A stretch of 64,000 nucleotides of DNA from Owenia fusiformis (lineage: Eukaryota; Annelida; Polychaeta; Sabellida; Oweniidae), in assembly GCA_903813345.2 (NCBI GenBank), contig CAIIXF020000007.1:28073564-28137563 (forward strand), written 5' to 3'. The notes below the pieces were generated by a model, which ran no database searches, was not told where the DNA came from, and saw only the letters and a program-made list of their open reading frames with translations. The first letter of the stretch is position 1. Each line of letters opens with the position of its first letter. The translations under genes were made by a program, and so were the position numbers. Of the stretch, positions 56,501 through 64,000 are shown piece after piece.

Positions 56501-59500
56501 AGTCAACTGGAATTATAAATTGGTATATAAATAGGGTCAACTGGTAATATTAGCTGATGACAAAAACTTCATTTGATAAATACAGAATATCACATCATTT
56601 TGAGTGATATCTTTTTTATCGCCGAGTTGATATCAAATATCAACACGAGTGAGCGAAGCGAGTGAGTGTTGATATTTGATATCTACGAGGCGATAAAATG
56701 ATATCACGAGAAATTATGTGATATTGGGTTTATCCCATGATTACGATCACCTTGTGATATAGTTCGTCATAAATACAATTTTTTAATCGTTATTTAGCAG
56801 CCTTCTAATCAAATTATATACACAATCGTAATTTAATACACCAATGAAACTTAAAGAGAATAAATTAACGGACCTATTTTCTCAAAAGAGAATAAATTAT
56901 CTGACGTAATTTCCAACAATATTGTGGTACGAAATGCAAATGTGATATCACACGGATATGCGTGAGATAAACGATATCACACGCATATGAGTTTGATAAA
57001 CGATTTTGTGGAAAATATCACACGAATTTCAATGATATCAGAAATATCAATAGCTGTTATTGTACAGATAACACATTAATCGTGGGATAATAACAATTAT
57101 GTTGTTTGGTTGAAATATTATTCCATTACTTCACAAAAGTATACAAACAATTAATTGCCAAAGTAAAAATGATGGACTTTTTTATTTTTTTGTGCCAACC
57201 TCAACTAGGACACTATGTCTATTATCTATGCTATTGATTGTAATAAGAATTGTGTAACATAGAGATGTTTTACCTTCAGGCCTATTGTTGTCAGGAGTAA
57301 TGACCTAACTCCCTTGGCAGAGTCATACATAAGGCTACTCATACAGCTATCATATGGGCCGCTGATTAGATCTAGTAGCTGAAATAAATAAACGCTGTGT
57401 TCAGGGGTTTCATTAGAATTTCTTACAACAGGCTAAATAAATGAAAACAAGGAAACAACAGGCAAGGTTAATGGAAATCATCAATCTAACATGGAAAAGT
57501 TGAAAAGTCTCTTAAAACAACAGGAGATTTTGTGAAAACAACCGGTGAAAATCACTTGTTGCCTGCGCTGCTAATGGAACCCCTCGTGTTTCACATAATA
57601 GCAAATAAGTGGAGTTAGAGTGCGACCAGTCGCTTCCAGATTAACATTTTCCAAATTCCCGGGGAAATTACTTAGTTTATTGATTTTATGTTTTAATTTC
57701 GTAAAAGCAGTCCCATAACAATGGATAAGAGATGAATTTATTTTGAACAGATAAAACATGAAAAAAGAATGGGTCCGACAGATTGAAAAAATCTCTTAAG
57801 AATTACCAGTATTAACCCTTAAACGGTTAGGGGGGCAGTTCTGCACCCCCCTCCCTAACCGTTTAAGGAATGTTTTGATAAATCATGATTTGTCTTTCGC
57901 TCCTAAACTTTCTGGCTTTTAAAATTGAATTAGGCAGGTGTTTGCGAAAAAAATTATGACCCCACAGTACATGTAATTTTGACTTGAAACGATGTTCTTA
58001 GAATATGAATTTCATAAATAATGGCTCAATATAGTTTTAAGTAAGCTCACAAAATACTGAAAATTGAATAAGCTTTCCAATGATGCCCAACACACCCTCC
58101 AATGATTGGTCATTTTTGAGATCATAGGGGGGGGGGCAGATCCACCCCTCTATCGGTTGGTGTAATTCTATAAAGCCTCACCGTTTAAGGGTTAAATAAT
58201 CCCTCTGAATATCATGGCTTCTTACGGTGTATCATGTTGTATTTTTGAAAGAATTTTTATCAGTCAATATTAAAATAAAAAACCAAATGCATAATGACTG
58301 AACACACTATAGAGTGGGAGCAAAAGTCCAAATAAGAGGTTCCGTGTCCTTTTTAGAGGCGAGCTAAACGACATATGTTTTCATGAACTAGAAATGATAC
58401 TGATCAAGAAAAATAATGTTGGCAATTCTGAATCCGCGACGGCGTTGCTATGGTAACCAAGTAAATATGCCACGCCCACTTTTAGGGGCTCTTTTCAGTG
58501 TATGGCCCCTATCTCTGTCATTATTGCTCAGATTTAGATGAAATTCACACCAAATGGAAGATAATGGATAATGCAATCAGGAAATATTAAGTTGGCAATT
58601 CTGAATCCGATATGGCGTTGCTATGGTAGCAAAGTAAATATCCCACACCAACTTTTAGAGTCTCTTTTCAGTGTTTGGTCCCTATCTTCGTCAATATTGC
58701 CCAGAATTAGGTGACATTTGTACCAAATGAAAGGTCATGGAAATAGCAATCAAACGGTTTAAAAAATATGCAAATAAGGTGATTTACATATTAATTATGA
58801 TGTCATAACCGTTTGTTCTTGCATATTTAATTTTAATCATGATGTATAAATCTGGGAAATTATTGTCTTTAAAATGGTCAGTAATGCTCCTAAGTAGTTA
58901 ATTAGTTCATTTCTTTTCGATGAGTTTATTAGTTTATTTCATTCATACATGTATGGTCATAAAAATTGAAAAAATGTAATGAAAATATCCAATTCAAGCT
59001 GTTGCTATGGTAACAGTATGTTGCAAAACTATCTGCTGTGAAAACAATTCTTTGGGAAATGTTACATTTTGACTAGTTGACTGACATGTATTCCTTTTAA
59101 AATTTGATGGCTGTCAGAAAATAACCTAATAACGATAGAAAATTATATTATTTGGATTGTGTTATATTATGATGTCATAATGGCAATTATTAATCAGGGG
59201 CGCAACCAGACTTGAATTTTACAAAAATTCCTTCAAAATTGAGCTAGAAGCTTCAAGTCAAAAGCATTTTTAAAGTTCTTCTGCCGAAAGAACAATGGAA
59301 ATGACGTCTTGGATCTCCTGCTCTAATGGTTCTATTTTTATTGCTAAATTGGGGGGGGGGTTGGCCCAATCACACCACCTGGCTATCCCTATTTAAGCTG
59401 TTGTATTCAAGTGATTATGCCATCCCCACTTTTCAGGTATTTTCCAAAGTCTTGATTCTATCAGTTGTCATGATGATAGCTCTGGTGTATATGCACTTTT

Positions 59501-62500
59501 CATCAAATGGAAACTAAAGAATCAGACGATGCATGGGGAATGTAGATTGACAGACTGATATACCTGTTATGGTATGACTACCATAGCTGTTTTCGAAATT
59601 ATTTTCTTGAAATAAGGTAAAATTGCTCAAGATGATTCCAAATTGGTATCTAGTCCTTTTACATTCACCATAAAAGTAGGTCAAAGCTGAAAACAATGAT
59701 TGATTGACATTATATTTCTTTACACGTATAAAGTATGATCAAGAAATATTATGGGCAATTCTGAATTTGCGATGCCGTTGCTATGGTAACCAAGTAAATA
59801 TGCCACGCCCATTTTTTAGGGGCTCTTTTCAGTGTTTGGCCCCCATCTCCACCATTATTGCTCAGATTTTGATGAAGTTCAGACCAAATTGAAAGTAATA
59901 GATAATGCAATCAGGATATATTAAGTTGACAATTCTGAATAAACGATGGCGTTGCTATGGTAACAAAGTAAATATGCCCCACCCACTTTTAGGGGCTCTT
60001 TTCAGTATTTGGCCCTTATTTTCTTCATTATTGATCAGATTTAGATGAAATTTGCACCAAATCAAAGGTAATAGATAGAGCAATCAGACAGTTAGTAAAC
60101 TATGCAAATAGGATGATTTGCATATTGATTATGACGTCATAAATGTTTGTTCTTGCATATTTTATCTTAATCATGATGTATTAATCTGTGATATTATTGT
60201 CTTTAAAATAGTCAGTAATGCTTTTAACTAATTAATTAGTTTATTTCTTTAAGTTGAGTTTATAATTTTATTTCATTCATACTTGCATGGTTATAAAAAC
60301 TGATGGAATCAAAAATGTAATGAAAGTGTCCAATTTATGCTGTTGCTATGGTAACAGCACGTAGCAAAACTATCTGATGTAAAAAAAATTCTTTGGGAAA
60401 TTTTACATTTTGACTAGCTGACTGACACATGTATTCTTTTTAAAATATGATGACAGAAAATAATCTTATAACTATAGAAAATTATTCAATTTGGATTGTG
60501 TTATGTTATGATGTCATAATGGCAATTATTAATCAGGGGTGCAGCCAGCGTTCAGTCAGGAGAGGGGGATTGCGCTTGTGGCATAAGCAAACCAAAAATG
60601 TTTTTAAGATTTGTTTTGAATTTTACAAAATTGATGCACCTTCCTTCAAACTGAGCTAGAAGCTTCAGGTCAAAATGATTTTAAAGCTCTTCTTCTATTT
60701 AATGGTTCTATTTTTTTTTGTTTATGGGGGCGCACCCATCGCACCCCCTGGTAATGCCTATGTTAATCCAATATGATGTTGCTATGGTAACAAGGTGAAT
60801 ATGCCATCCCCTGTTCAGGGCTTTTTCAAAGTTTCGCTTCTATCTTTGTCATGATTACAGCTTGAGTGTGTATGAAATATTCACCAAATTGAAGCTAAAG
60901 AATCAGACAGTGCATGGATTATGTATATTGACTGACTGGCATACCCATCGTGGCATTAATAGCTGCTAATGGTTTTGAAATCCGAAAAATATGTTCAACG
61001 TCAATTAACATAAAAAATAATATCATTTTATGGTATAGGTCAATACTTTTGCCTATTTCATCTTTTTAGGTCATGTAGACATAACTGTACCAATTCTGAA
61101 CCGAATGGTTGGATATCGGATTTCAAAACCAAAAGCATATCTTAAATCAGGGGCTTCCATACTCCATACTTGTAAAGAAATGGAATCAATCATAGTTTTC
61201 AGCTTTGACCTCATTTTATGGTGAATGTGTCATGTGTGAAAATAAATGATATTTATAAACTCAATGTTCTTATCTTTACTTACAAATGCATCAAACGTCC
61301 ATACAATTTTCCGAATGACTTATTTTGCAATTATTTTCAAGCAAATCAGCAGGTACACGACCACAATACAAGACAGACTGACAATCTTCATATTTCCAAA
61401 TTAAGAACCAACTATGGCAAACGAAGTATTAAAACTCAAGGGGGAATAATCTGGAATTCAACTCCAGATGTTATCAAAAATTCAAAAACCATTTTTATTT
61501 TTAAGCGAGCCTTCAAAAGACATGTAATTAGTCTCTATGATTAGTACCCTGTACAAATTTTTAACAGATGCACCTTTTTCCATTTAGCTATTCTACATCA
61601 TTAAAATGTTTTATTACATCTTTTATAATGTACATCATTTTTATTTTTATTTGTTTCCCAGTTTGGCTTACATAATTTATACTTTGAGACACTTTGTAAC
61701 ATCAATAATAAATGTAACTAACAATATGCCATTTTTAAATATTTTAGCTTGTGATAAGACATACACCCATTAGGGTGTCATTATCACTTATATGTATATA
61801 TGTTTATATGATTTTAATAAATAAAAAAAAAAAAAAAAAAAAAAAGGACAAGGTTCCAATTTGGAATCATTTTGAGCAATTTTACCTTATTTCAAGAGAT
61901 AATCACAAAAAGCAGCTATGATACCATAACAGGTACTGTACTCCTGGTATGTTTCGCCTGCGATTTAGTTTCATGCTTGATAAAAAAGCAAAAACTAATC
62001 TTTGTGAAATTGTCGTGGGGATTTCTGAAATTTAGTATTACAATTTGTGTTTTGTAAAATGTTTGTCAAGTGTTTTAGGCGATTAATGGGATAGTTAGTA
62101 CCAATGTCTGTTACAGAGGAATCATTTTGAGCAATTTTACCTTATTTCAATAAAATAATCACAAAAATCAGCTATGATACCATGACAGGTACTTAGTTTG
62201 TCAGTCAGCCAATCTACATTATTCATGTATCGTCTAATTCACCTAGCATATTCACCTAATGGTTACCATAGCAACATCAAGTTGGATTAACATAGGCAGT
62301 GCTTAGGGGGGGGGGGGTGCGCTGGGTTCACCTATCCCCTCATATCCGATAAAAAATAAAACCATTAGATAAAAGAAGGCTTTCGACTTGAAGCTTTTTG
62401 CTAAATTTTGAAGGAAGTTGGATCAATTTTTGTAAAATGCAAAACCTATCTTATAAATACTTTTTGGTTGCCTGTGCCACGATCGCTGGCCCCCTTCTGA

Positions 62501-63984
62501 CTGAAAGCTGGCTGCGCCCCTAATTAAAAATTGCCATTATGATATCATAATATAACAAAATCCAAATTTAATAACTATGGTTATTAGATTATTTTCGGTC
62601 ATCAAATTTTAAAAAGAATACATGTTAGTCAACTGGTCAAAATGTAACATTTCCTAAAGAATTCTTGTTTACAGCAGGAGGTTTTGTTGCATGCTGTCAC
62701 CAAAGCAACAGTGTGAATTGAACACTTCCATACTATTTATTCAATTATTATGATCATACTCATACATGTGTGAATGGAATAAACTAATAAACTCAACTAA
62801 AAGAAACAAACAAGACTAGTTAAAAACATTATACGGACCATTTTAAAGACAATAATTTACCAGATCTATACATTATGATTAAAATAAAATATGCAAGAAC
62901 AAAGAGTTATGACGTCATAATTGATATGCAAATCACCATATTTGCATATATTAAAAACTGTCTGATTGCTCTATCTATTACCTTTCATTTGGTGCAAATT
63001 TCATCTTAATCTGAGCAATAATGACTAAGTTATGGGCCAAACACTGAAAATAGCTCCGAAAAATGGGTGTGGCATATTTACTTTGTTACCATAGCAACGC
63101 CATATCGGATCCAGAATTGCCAACTTAATATTTCCTGATTGCATTATCCATTAGCTTCCATTTGGTGTGAATTTCATCTAAATCTAAACAAAAATGACAG
63201 AGATAGGGGCCATACACTGAAAATAGCCCCTAAAAGTGGGCGTGGCATATTGACTTGGTTACCATAGCAACGCCGTCGCGGATTCAGAATTGCCAACATC
63301 ATTTTTCTTGGTAAGTATCACGTATAGTTCATGAAAATATATGTCGCTTAGCTCGCCTCTAAAAAGGAAACGGAATGACCTTTGCTCCCATACTACTACC
63401 TTTTCCTTGTCCTTCTTCTTGACTATAACAATGCTTTCTCCTGAGGTGTCAATGCCAGCTCTACCAGCTCTTCCCACCATCTGTTTGTACTGGCTGCGTT
63501 GGAGGAAGTTCATGCCAACATACGGTGCCCTTAGTATTACACTGAGAGGAGAAACATGTACGAAATTCACAAAGGGGACAACATTTGAAACATTGGATCA
63601 TTTAGCCATTTAGGCAATATAAGAAGTATTCTGTGTCGCGTTCAATGTTATTAGTTTACTAGAAATAATTTATAGAAAATAAATGACTCTGGTGTGTCTG
63701 AGCATTAACATCAGCTGCCTCTAGTCAAATTGACTAACAAAACAACCTTTCTGGGGTTGTCGAGTTGGTCGAGAGGGCTTGAGCGCCGGAACATTCAGGC
63801 TAGGCGATTGGGCGCCGTAACCACGAGGTTGTGAGTTCGAGACGCGTGTGCTCCTTGTGTTTATTAATTTTACCGTTTAGCTGGCAGATTTACCCCAGCA
63901 GCCAGTGTAGATGTACATGTGAGAAGACACAGAGTTCCCTCCGAGTAAGCCTCCTCTATTAGCTTCCTTTCATCCATTGTCAAC
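50268..63984 (-). CDS. HELQ: HELQ (Hel308-type) DNA helicase, C-terminal half
   Basis: HELQ is a superfamily 2 3'-5' DNA helicase acting at stalled forks and in homologous recombination and crosslink repair. Eleven minus-strand exons join: 63984-63874, 63541-63400, 57378-57274, 56408-56282, 55556-55434, 54928-54773, 54018-53920, 53033-52857, 52197-52084, 50888-50754, 50519-50268, about 512 codons to the stop. Visible parts: motif V ([14 protein letters not shown]), VILRAPYVG, motif VI ([12 protein letters not shown]), winged-helix and ratchet regions, LHFCE-type [16 protein letters not shown], and a helix-hairpin-helix stretch [11 protein letters not shown]. Order and motifs fit HELQ, not [12 protein letters not shown] and the C-terminal ELIPLME...GRA segment are HELQ features. 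Motifs I-IV lie right of the window. One exon has an apparent one-base frameshift. The gene is convergent with ADAM10. Confidence 0.9.
50559..50660 (-). repeat. Hairpin-ended repeat family, copy 9
   Basis: Minus orientation, in the last HELQ intron. Keeps GGTGGTGACATAA at one end and ACAAGGCATAAACAGGC at the other. Confidence 0.6.
50754..50888 (-). CDS. HELQ: HELQ penultimate exon, helix-hairpin-helix region
   Basis: Acceptor attatag, donor gtaaga, phase 0-0, 45 codons. [20 protein letters not shown], then [23 protein letters not shown]. It corresponds to GRAKQLYSAGYKSLMHLANA in human HELQ. Its 5' part is repeated seven more times upstream. Confidence 0.92.
50889..51830 (-). repeat. Tandem array of HELQ exon edge plus acceptor (7 extra copies)
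   Basis: Units of 131 bp, first step 133. The common core GCCACCAGGGCCAGTG occurs at 50836 (true exon) and at 50969, 51100, 51231, 51362, 51493, 51624 and 51755. Each unit has the acceptor (minus: TTGAATTATAG) and about 96 bases of exon, then an intron part with no donor. The most upstream copy has a changed acceptor. 131 is not a multiple of three, and reading from a copied acceptor soon reaches TGA. Confidence 0.93.
52084..52197 (-). CDS. HELQ: HELQ exon, ELIPLME segment
   Basis: Acceptor attttttag-like, donor gtaaac, phase 0-0, 38 codons: [38 protein letters not shown]. Human has ELEEFWVYRALLVELTKKL and YCVKAELIPLMEVTGV. Confidence 0.94.
52295..52398 (-). repeat. Hairpin-ended repeat family, copy 10
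   Basis: Minus orientation in a HELQ intron; hairpin partly worn. Confidence 0.55.
52857..53033 (-). CDS. HELQ: HELQ exon, ratchet domain
   Basis: Acceptor tattccag, donor gtaata, phase 0-0, 59 codons, containing [40 protein letters not shown] and FHFCE. Human has LSFVLYTLLKETNIWTVS and GYIQNLLTGTASFSSCV. Confidence 0.94.
53230..53340 (+). repeat. Degenerate copy of the GTAGCCAGG MITE family
   Basis: Shares GCAGTTTTTCACCATTCTGA and ACACTTTTCAAG with 18320-18485. The ends are worn. Confidence 0.45.
53525..53824. mobile_element. TTAA-flanked MITE, copy 2
   Basis: Element 53529-53820 between TTAA sites, ends CCTCTTGAATCCCAGG and an inverted near-copy. Same family as 25038-25295; probably piggyBac-derived. 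Confidence 0.65.
53920..54018 (-). CDS. HELQ: HELQ exon, SPEE/KASGQ segment
   Basis: Acceptor atttttcag, donor gtaagt, phase 0-0, 33 codons: [33 protein letters not shown]. Human: FSQLSPAEQNVAAILGVS and FIGKKASGQ. Confidence 0.93.
54375..54518 (-). repeat. Hairpin-ended repeat family, copy 11
   Basis: Minus orientation; hairpin TATGTCACCATCACAAGTGA near 54517. Confidence 0.65.
54773..54928 (-). CDS. HELQ: HELQ exon with apparent one-base frameshift
   Basis: Acceptor catttgtag, donor gtacac. The first part reads [11 protein letters not shown] (human LLHLIYLTTPYD); the last part, in a frame shifted by one base, reads [13 protein letters not shown] (human CNPDWMIYFRQ). The exon is 156 bases where the flanking phases need one fewer (or two more). 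The shift lies between about 54806 and 54818. Without it, translation stops within a few codons. The flanking exons are intact, so a sequencing or assembly error is the simplest cause. Confidence 0.8.
54958..55038 (-). repeat. Hairpin-ended repeat family, copy 12 (truncated)
   Basis: Minus orientation; retains ACAAGGCATTAACATGCAAA and the ACACCAAACACCATCCACAA segment, but lacks the hairpin. Confidence 0.55.
55434..55556 (-). CDS. HELQ: HELQ exon, RLGKATFKG segment
   Basis: Acceptor gtattttag, donor gtaacc. Phase 1 start and 1 end. Contains [19 protein letters not shown] and [12 protein letters not shown], matching ITKLGRASFKG in human HELQ. Confidence 0.92.
56282..56408 (-). CDS. HELQ: HELQ exon, helical region after motif VI
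   Basis: Acceptor ttactccag, donor gtaata, phase 0 to 1. Encodes [20 protein letters not shown], then [13 protein letters not shown], the weakly conserved winged-helix part. It fits between the neighbouring exons in phase and alignment. Confidence 0.85.
56588..57110. repeat. Palindromic repeat with GAGCGAAGCGAG core
   Basis: A hairpin around TATCAACACGAGTGAGCGAA and its inverted half near 56640-56700, followed by repeated GATATCACACG-type segments to about 57080. Intronic and non-coding. Confidence 0.5.
57274..57378 (-). CDS. HELQ: HELQ exon following motif VI
   Basis: Acceptor tatttcag, donor gtaaaa, phase 0-0, 35 codons: [35 protein letters not shown]. Human has VLELITKPLENCYSHLV and FLSLIGLK. 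Confidence 0.93.
57415..57585 (+). repeat. Interspersed repeat, copy 3 of 3 (AACAGGCTAAATAAA family)
   Basis: Starts with CAGGGGTTTCATTAGAATTT (about 57401) and ends AATCACTTGTTGCCTGC. In antisense to HELQ. Confidence 0.6.
57812..58195. mobile_element. piggyBac-like MITE with TTAA target
   Basis: Element 57816-58191 has ends CCCTTAAACGGT and ACCGTTTAAGGG, flanked by TTAA on each side. Just inside the left end there is a perfect hairpin with a G-rich arm and a C-rich loop. The TTAA and CCCTT start are piggyBac features. Confidence 0.75.
58312..63393. repeat. Large direct/inverted repeat complex
   Basis: A unit of about 1.4 kb occurs directly at about 58312-59700 and 59730-61225, and inverted at about 61846-63393. 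Markers: GGCAATTCTGAATCCGCGAC, GCGTTGCTATGGTAACCAAG, and a G-run near 59349 mirrored near 62307. The two outer ends (GGGAGCAAA(A/G)GTC) are inverted copies. The right end lies within about 10 bp of the donor of the HELQ motif VI exon. Confidence 0.75.
61225..61845 (+). mobile_element. 5'-truncated LINE with poly(A) tail, nested insertion
   Basis: Encodes the end of a non-LTR reverse transcriptase protein (about 61218-61544): [39 protein letters not shown] and a KRAFKRHV end. This is the conserved C-terminus of many LINE ORF2 proteins. It is followed by a 3' UTR, AATAAA and an A-run of about 22 bases ending at 61845. It interrupts the surrounding repeat between a copy of GGTGAATGT and of CCAATTTGGAATCAT. 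Confidence 0.8.
63400..63541 (-). CDS. HELQ: HELQ exon with helicase motif VI
   Basis: Acceptor ctcctctcag, donor gtagta. One base completes R from the previous exon; 47 codons follow: [47 protein letters not shown]. Motif VI (QMVGRAGR) holds the arginine fingers for ATP hydrolysis. Confidence 0.97.
63755..63855 (+). repeat. tRNA-like (Ser/Leu-type) sequence, probably SINE
   Basis: A-box-like TGGTCGAGAGGGC and B-box-like GTGAGTTCGAGAC, about 65 bp apart as in long-variable-arm tRNAs. A GGCGC/GCGCC stem lies between them. It sits 19 bp from the donor of the adjacent HELQ exon, in antisense. The acceptor stem is not convincing, so a SINE head or tRNA relic is preferred to an active tRNA gene. 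Confidence 0.45.
63874..63984 (-). CDS. HELQ: HELQ exon with helicase motif V (first in window)
   Basis: Acceptor tgatattgtag, donor gtaaaa, phases 1 and 2. Reads [37 protein letters not shown]. Human HELQ has LTSDERKLLEEAYSTGVLCL and [16 protein letters not shown]. Motif V contacts DNA and couples it to ATP use. Confidence 0.96.
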
Positions 63985-64000
63985 CTACAATATCAAAAAT

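Larger units (their letters stand above)
57379..63399 (-). other. HELQ 6-kb intron
   Basis: Filled by repeats: the AACAGGC family (57415), a TTAA-flanked MITE (57812-58195), and a large direct/inverted repeat complex (58312-63393) with a nested LINE. Confidence 0.7.

Noticed and set aside
63259-63399. Extension of the HELQ motif VI exon beyond 63400 in the open frame
   Set aside because: A gtagta donor at 63399 ends the conserved part. The extra residues come from the intronic repeat, and the next conserved residues are in the exon at 57378.
1-64000. CRISPR arrays, bacterial operons, ribosome-binding sites or rRNA
   Set aside because: Nothing of the kind is present. The tandem arrays lack the repeat/unique-spacer pattern and the genes are spliced.

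Overview
The window is intron-rich eukaryotic DNA from an animal, most likely a marine invertebrate; I cannot name the species. The evidence is animal-type genes with small exons and long repeat-filled introns, a minor-spliceosome (U12-type) intron, many short inverted-repeat transposons (TA, TTAA and 8-bp target duplications) and non-LTR retrotransposon remains. Few of the open reading frames longer than 60 codons are genes in their own right. The real genes were found by joining small exons at splice signals with matching phases and recognising the protein families.

Three conserved genes are present. (1) KIF23 (MKLP1 kinesin), minus strand: only the first three coding exons (3466 down to 1672), running off the left edge. 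(2) ADAM10 (Kuzbanian-type metalloprotease), plus strand: a complete model from 3980 to 43504 with 20 constitutive coding exons, about 875 codons, plus one alternative exon. The summed exon lengths are a multiple of three. (3) HELQ (DNA helicase), minus strand: the last 11 exons (63984 down to 50268), from helicase motif V to the stop; the 5' part lies beyond the right edge. KIF23 and ADAM10 are head to head, with start codons 513 bp apart and a probable shared promoter. ADAM10 and HELQ are tail to tail, with about 6.8 kb of repeat-rich DNA between their stops.

Layout: 1-3.5 kb is the KIF23 5' end with an ORF1-only LINE and a hAT-like MITE in its introns. 3.5-4.0 kb is the bidirectional promoter. 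4.0-15.2 kb is the long first ADAM10 intron, with a palindrome-rich element, several MITEs and a 63-bp minisatellite. 15.2-37.7 kb holds ADAM10 exons 2-17 (prodomain, protease, disintegrin, cysteine-rich domain and membrane span). 37.7-43.5 kb holds the small cytoplasmic-tail exons. 43.5-50.3 kb is intergenic, with an 18-bp minisatellite and a mariner-type MITE. 50.3-64 kb is HELQ, with a 6-kb intron filled by a large inverted-repeat structure carrying a nested LINE.

The most unusual signals are three separate tandem arrays, each built from the edge of a coding exon together with its splice site: ADAM10 exon 3 with its donor, ADAM10 exon 10 with its acceptor, and the penultimate HELQ exon with its acceptor. 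They leave rows of duplicated splice sites next to the genuine exons. ADAM10 also carries a duplicated exon in its cysteine-rich domain whose phases fit mutually exclusive splicing, and an AT-AC U12-type intron. A repeat family with a terminal hairpin occurs 12 times, always in the transcriptional sense of the gene it lies in or beside. HELQ has an apparent one-base frameshift in an otherwise conserved exon.
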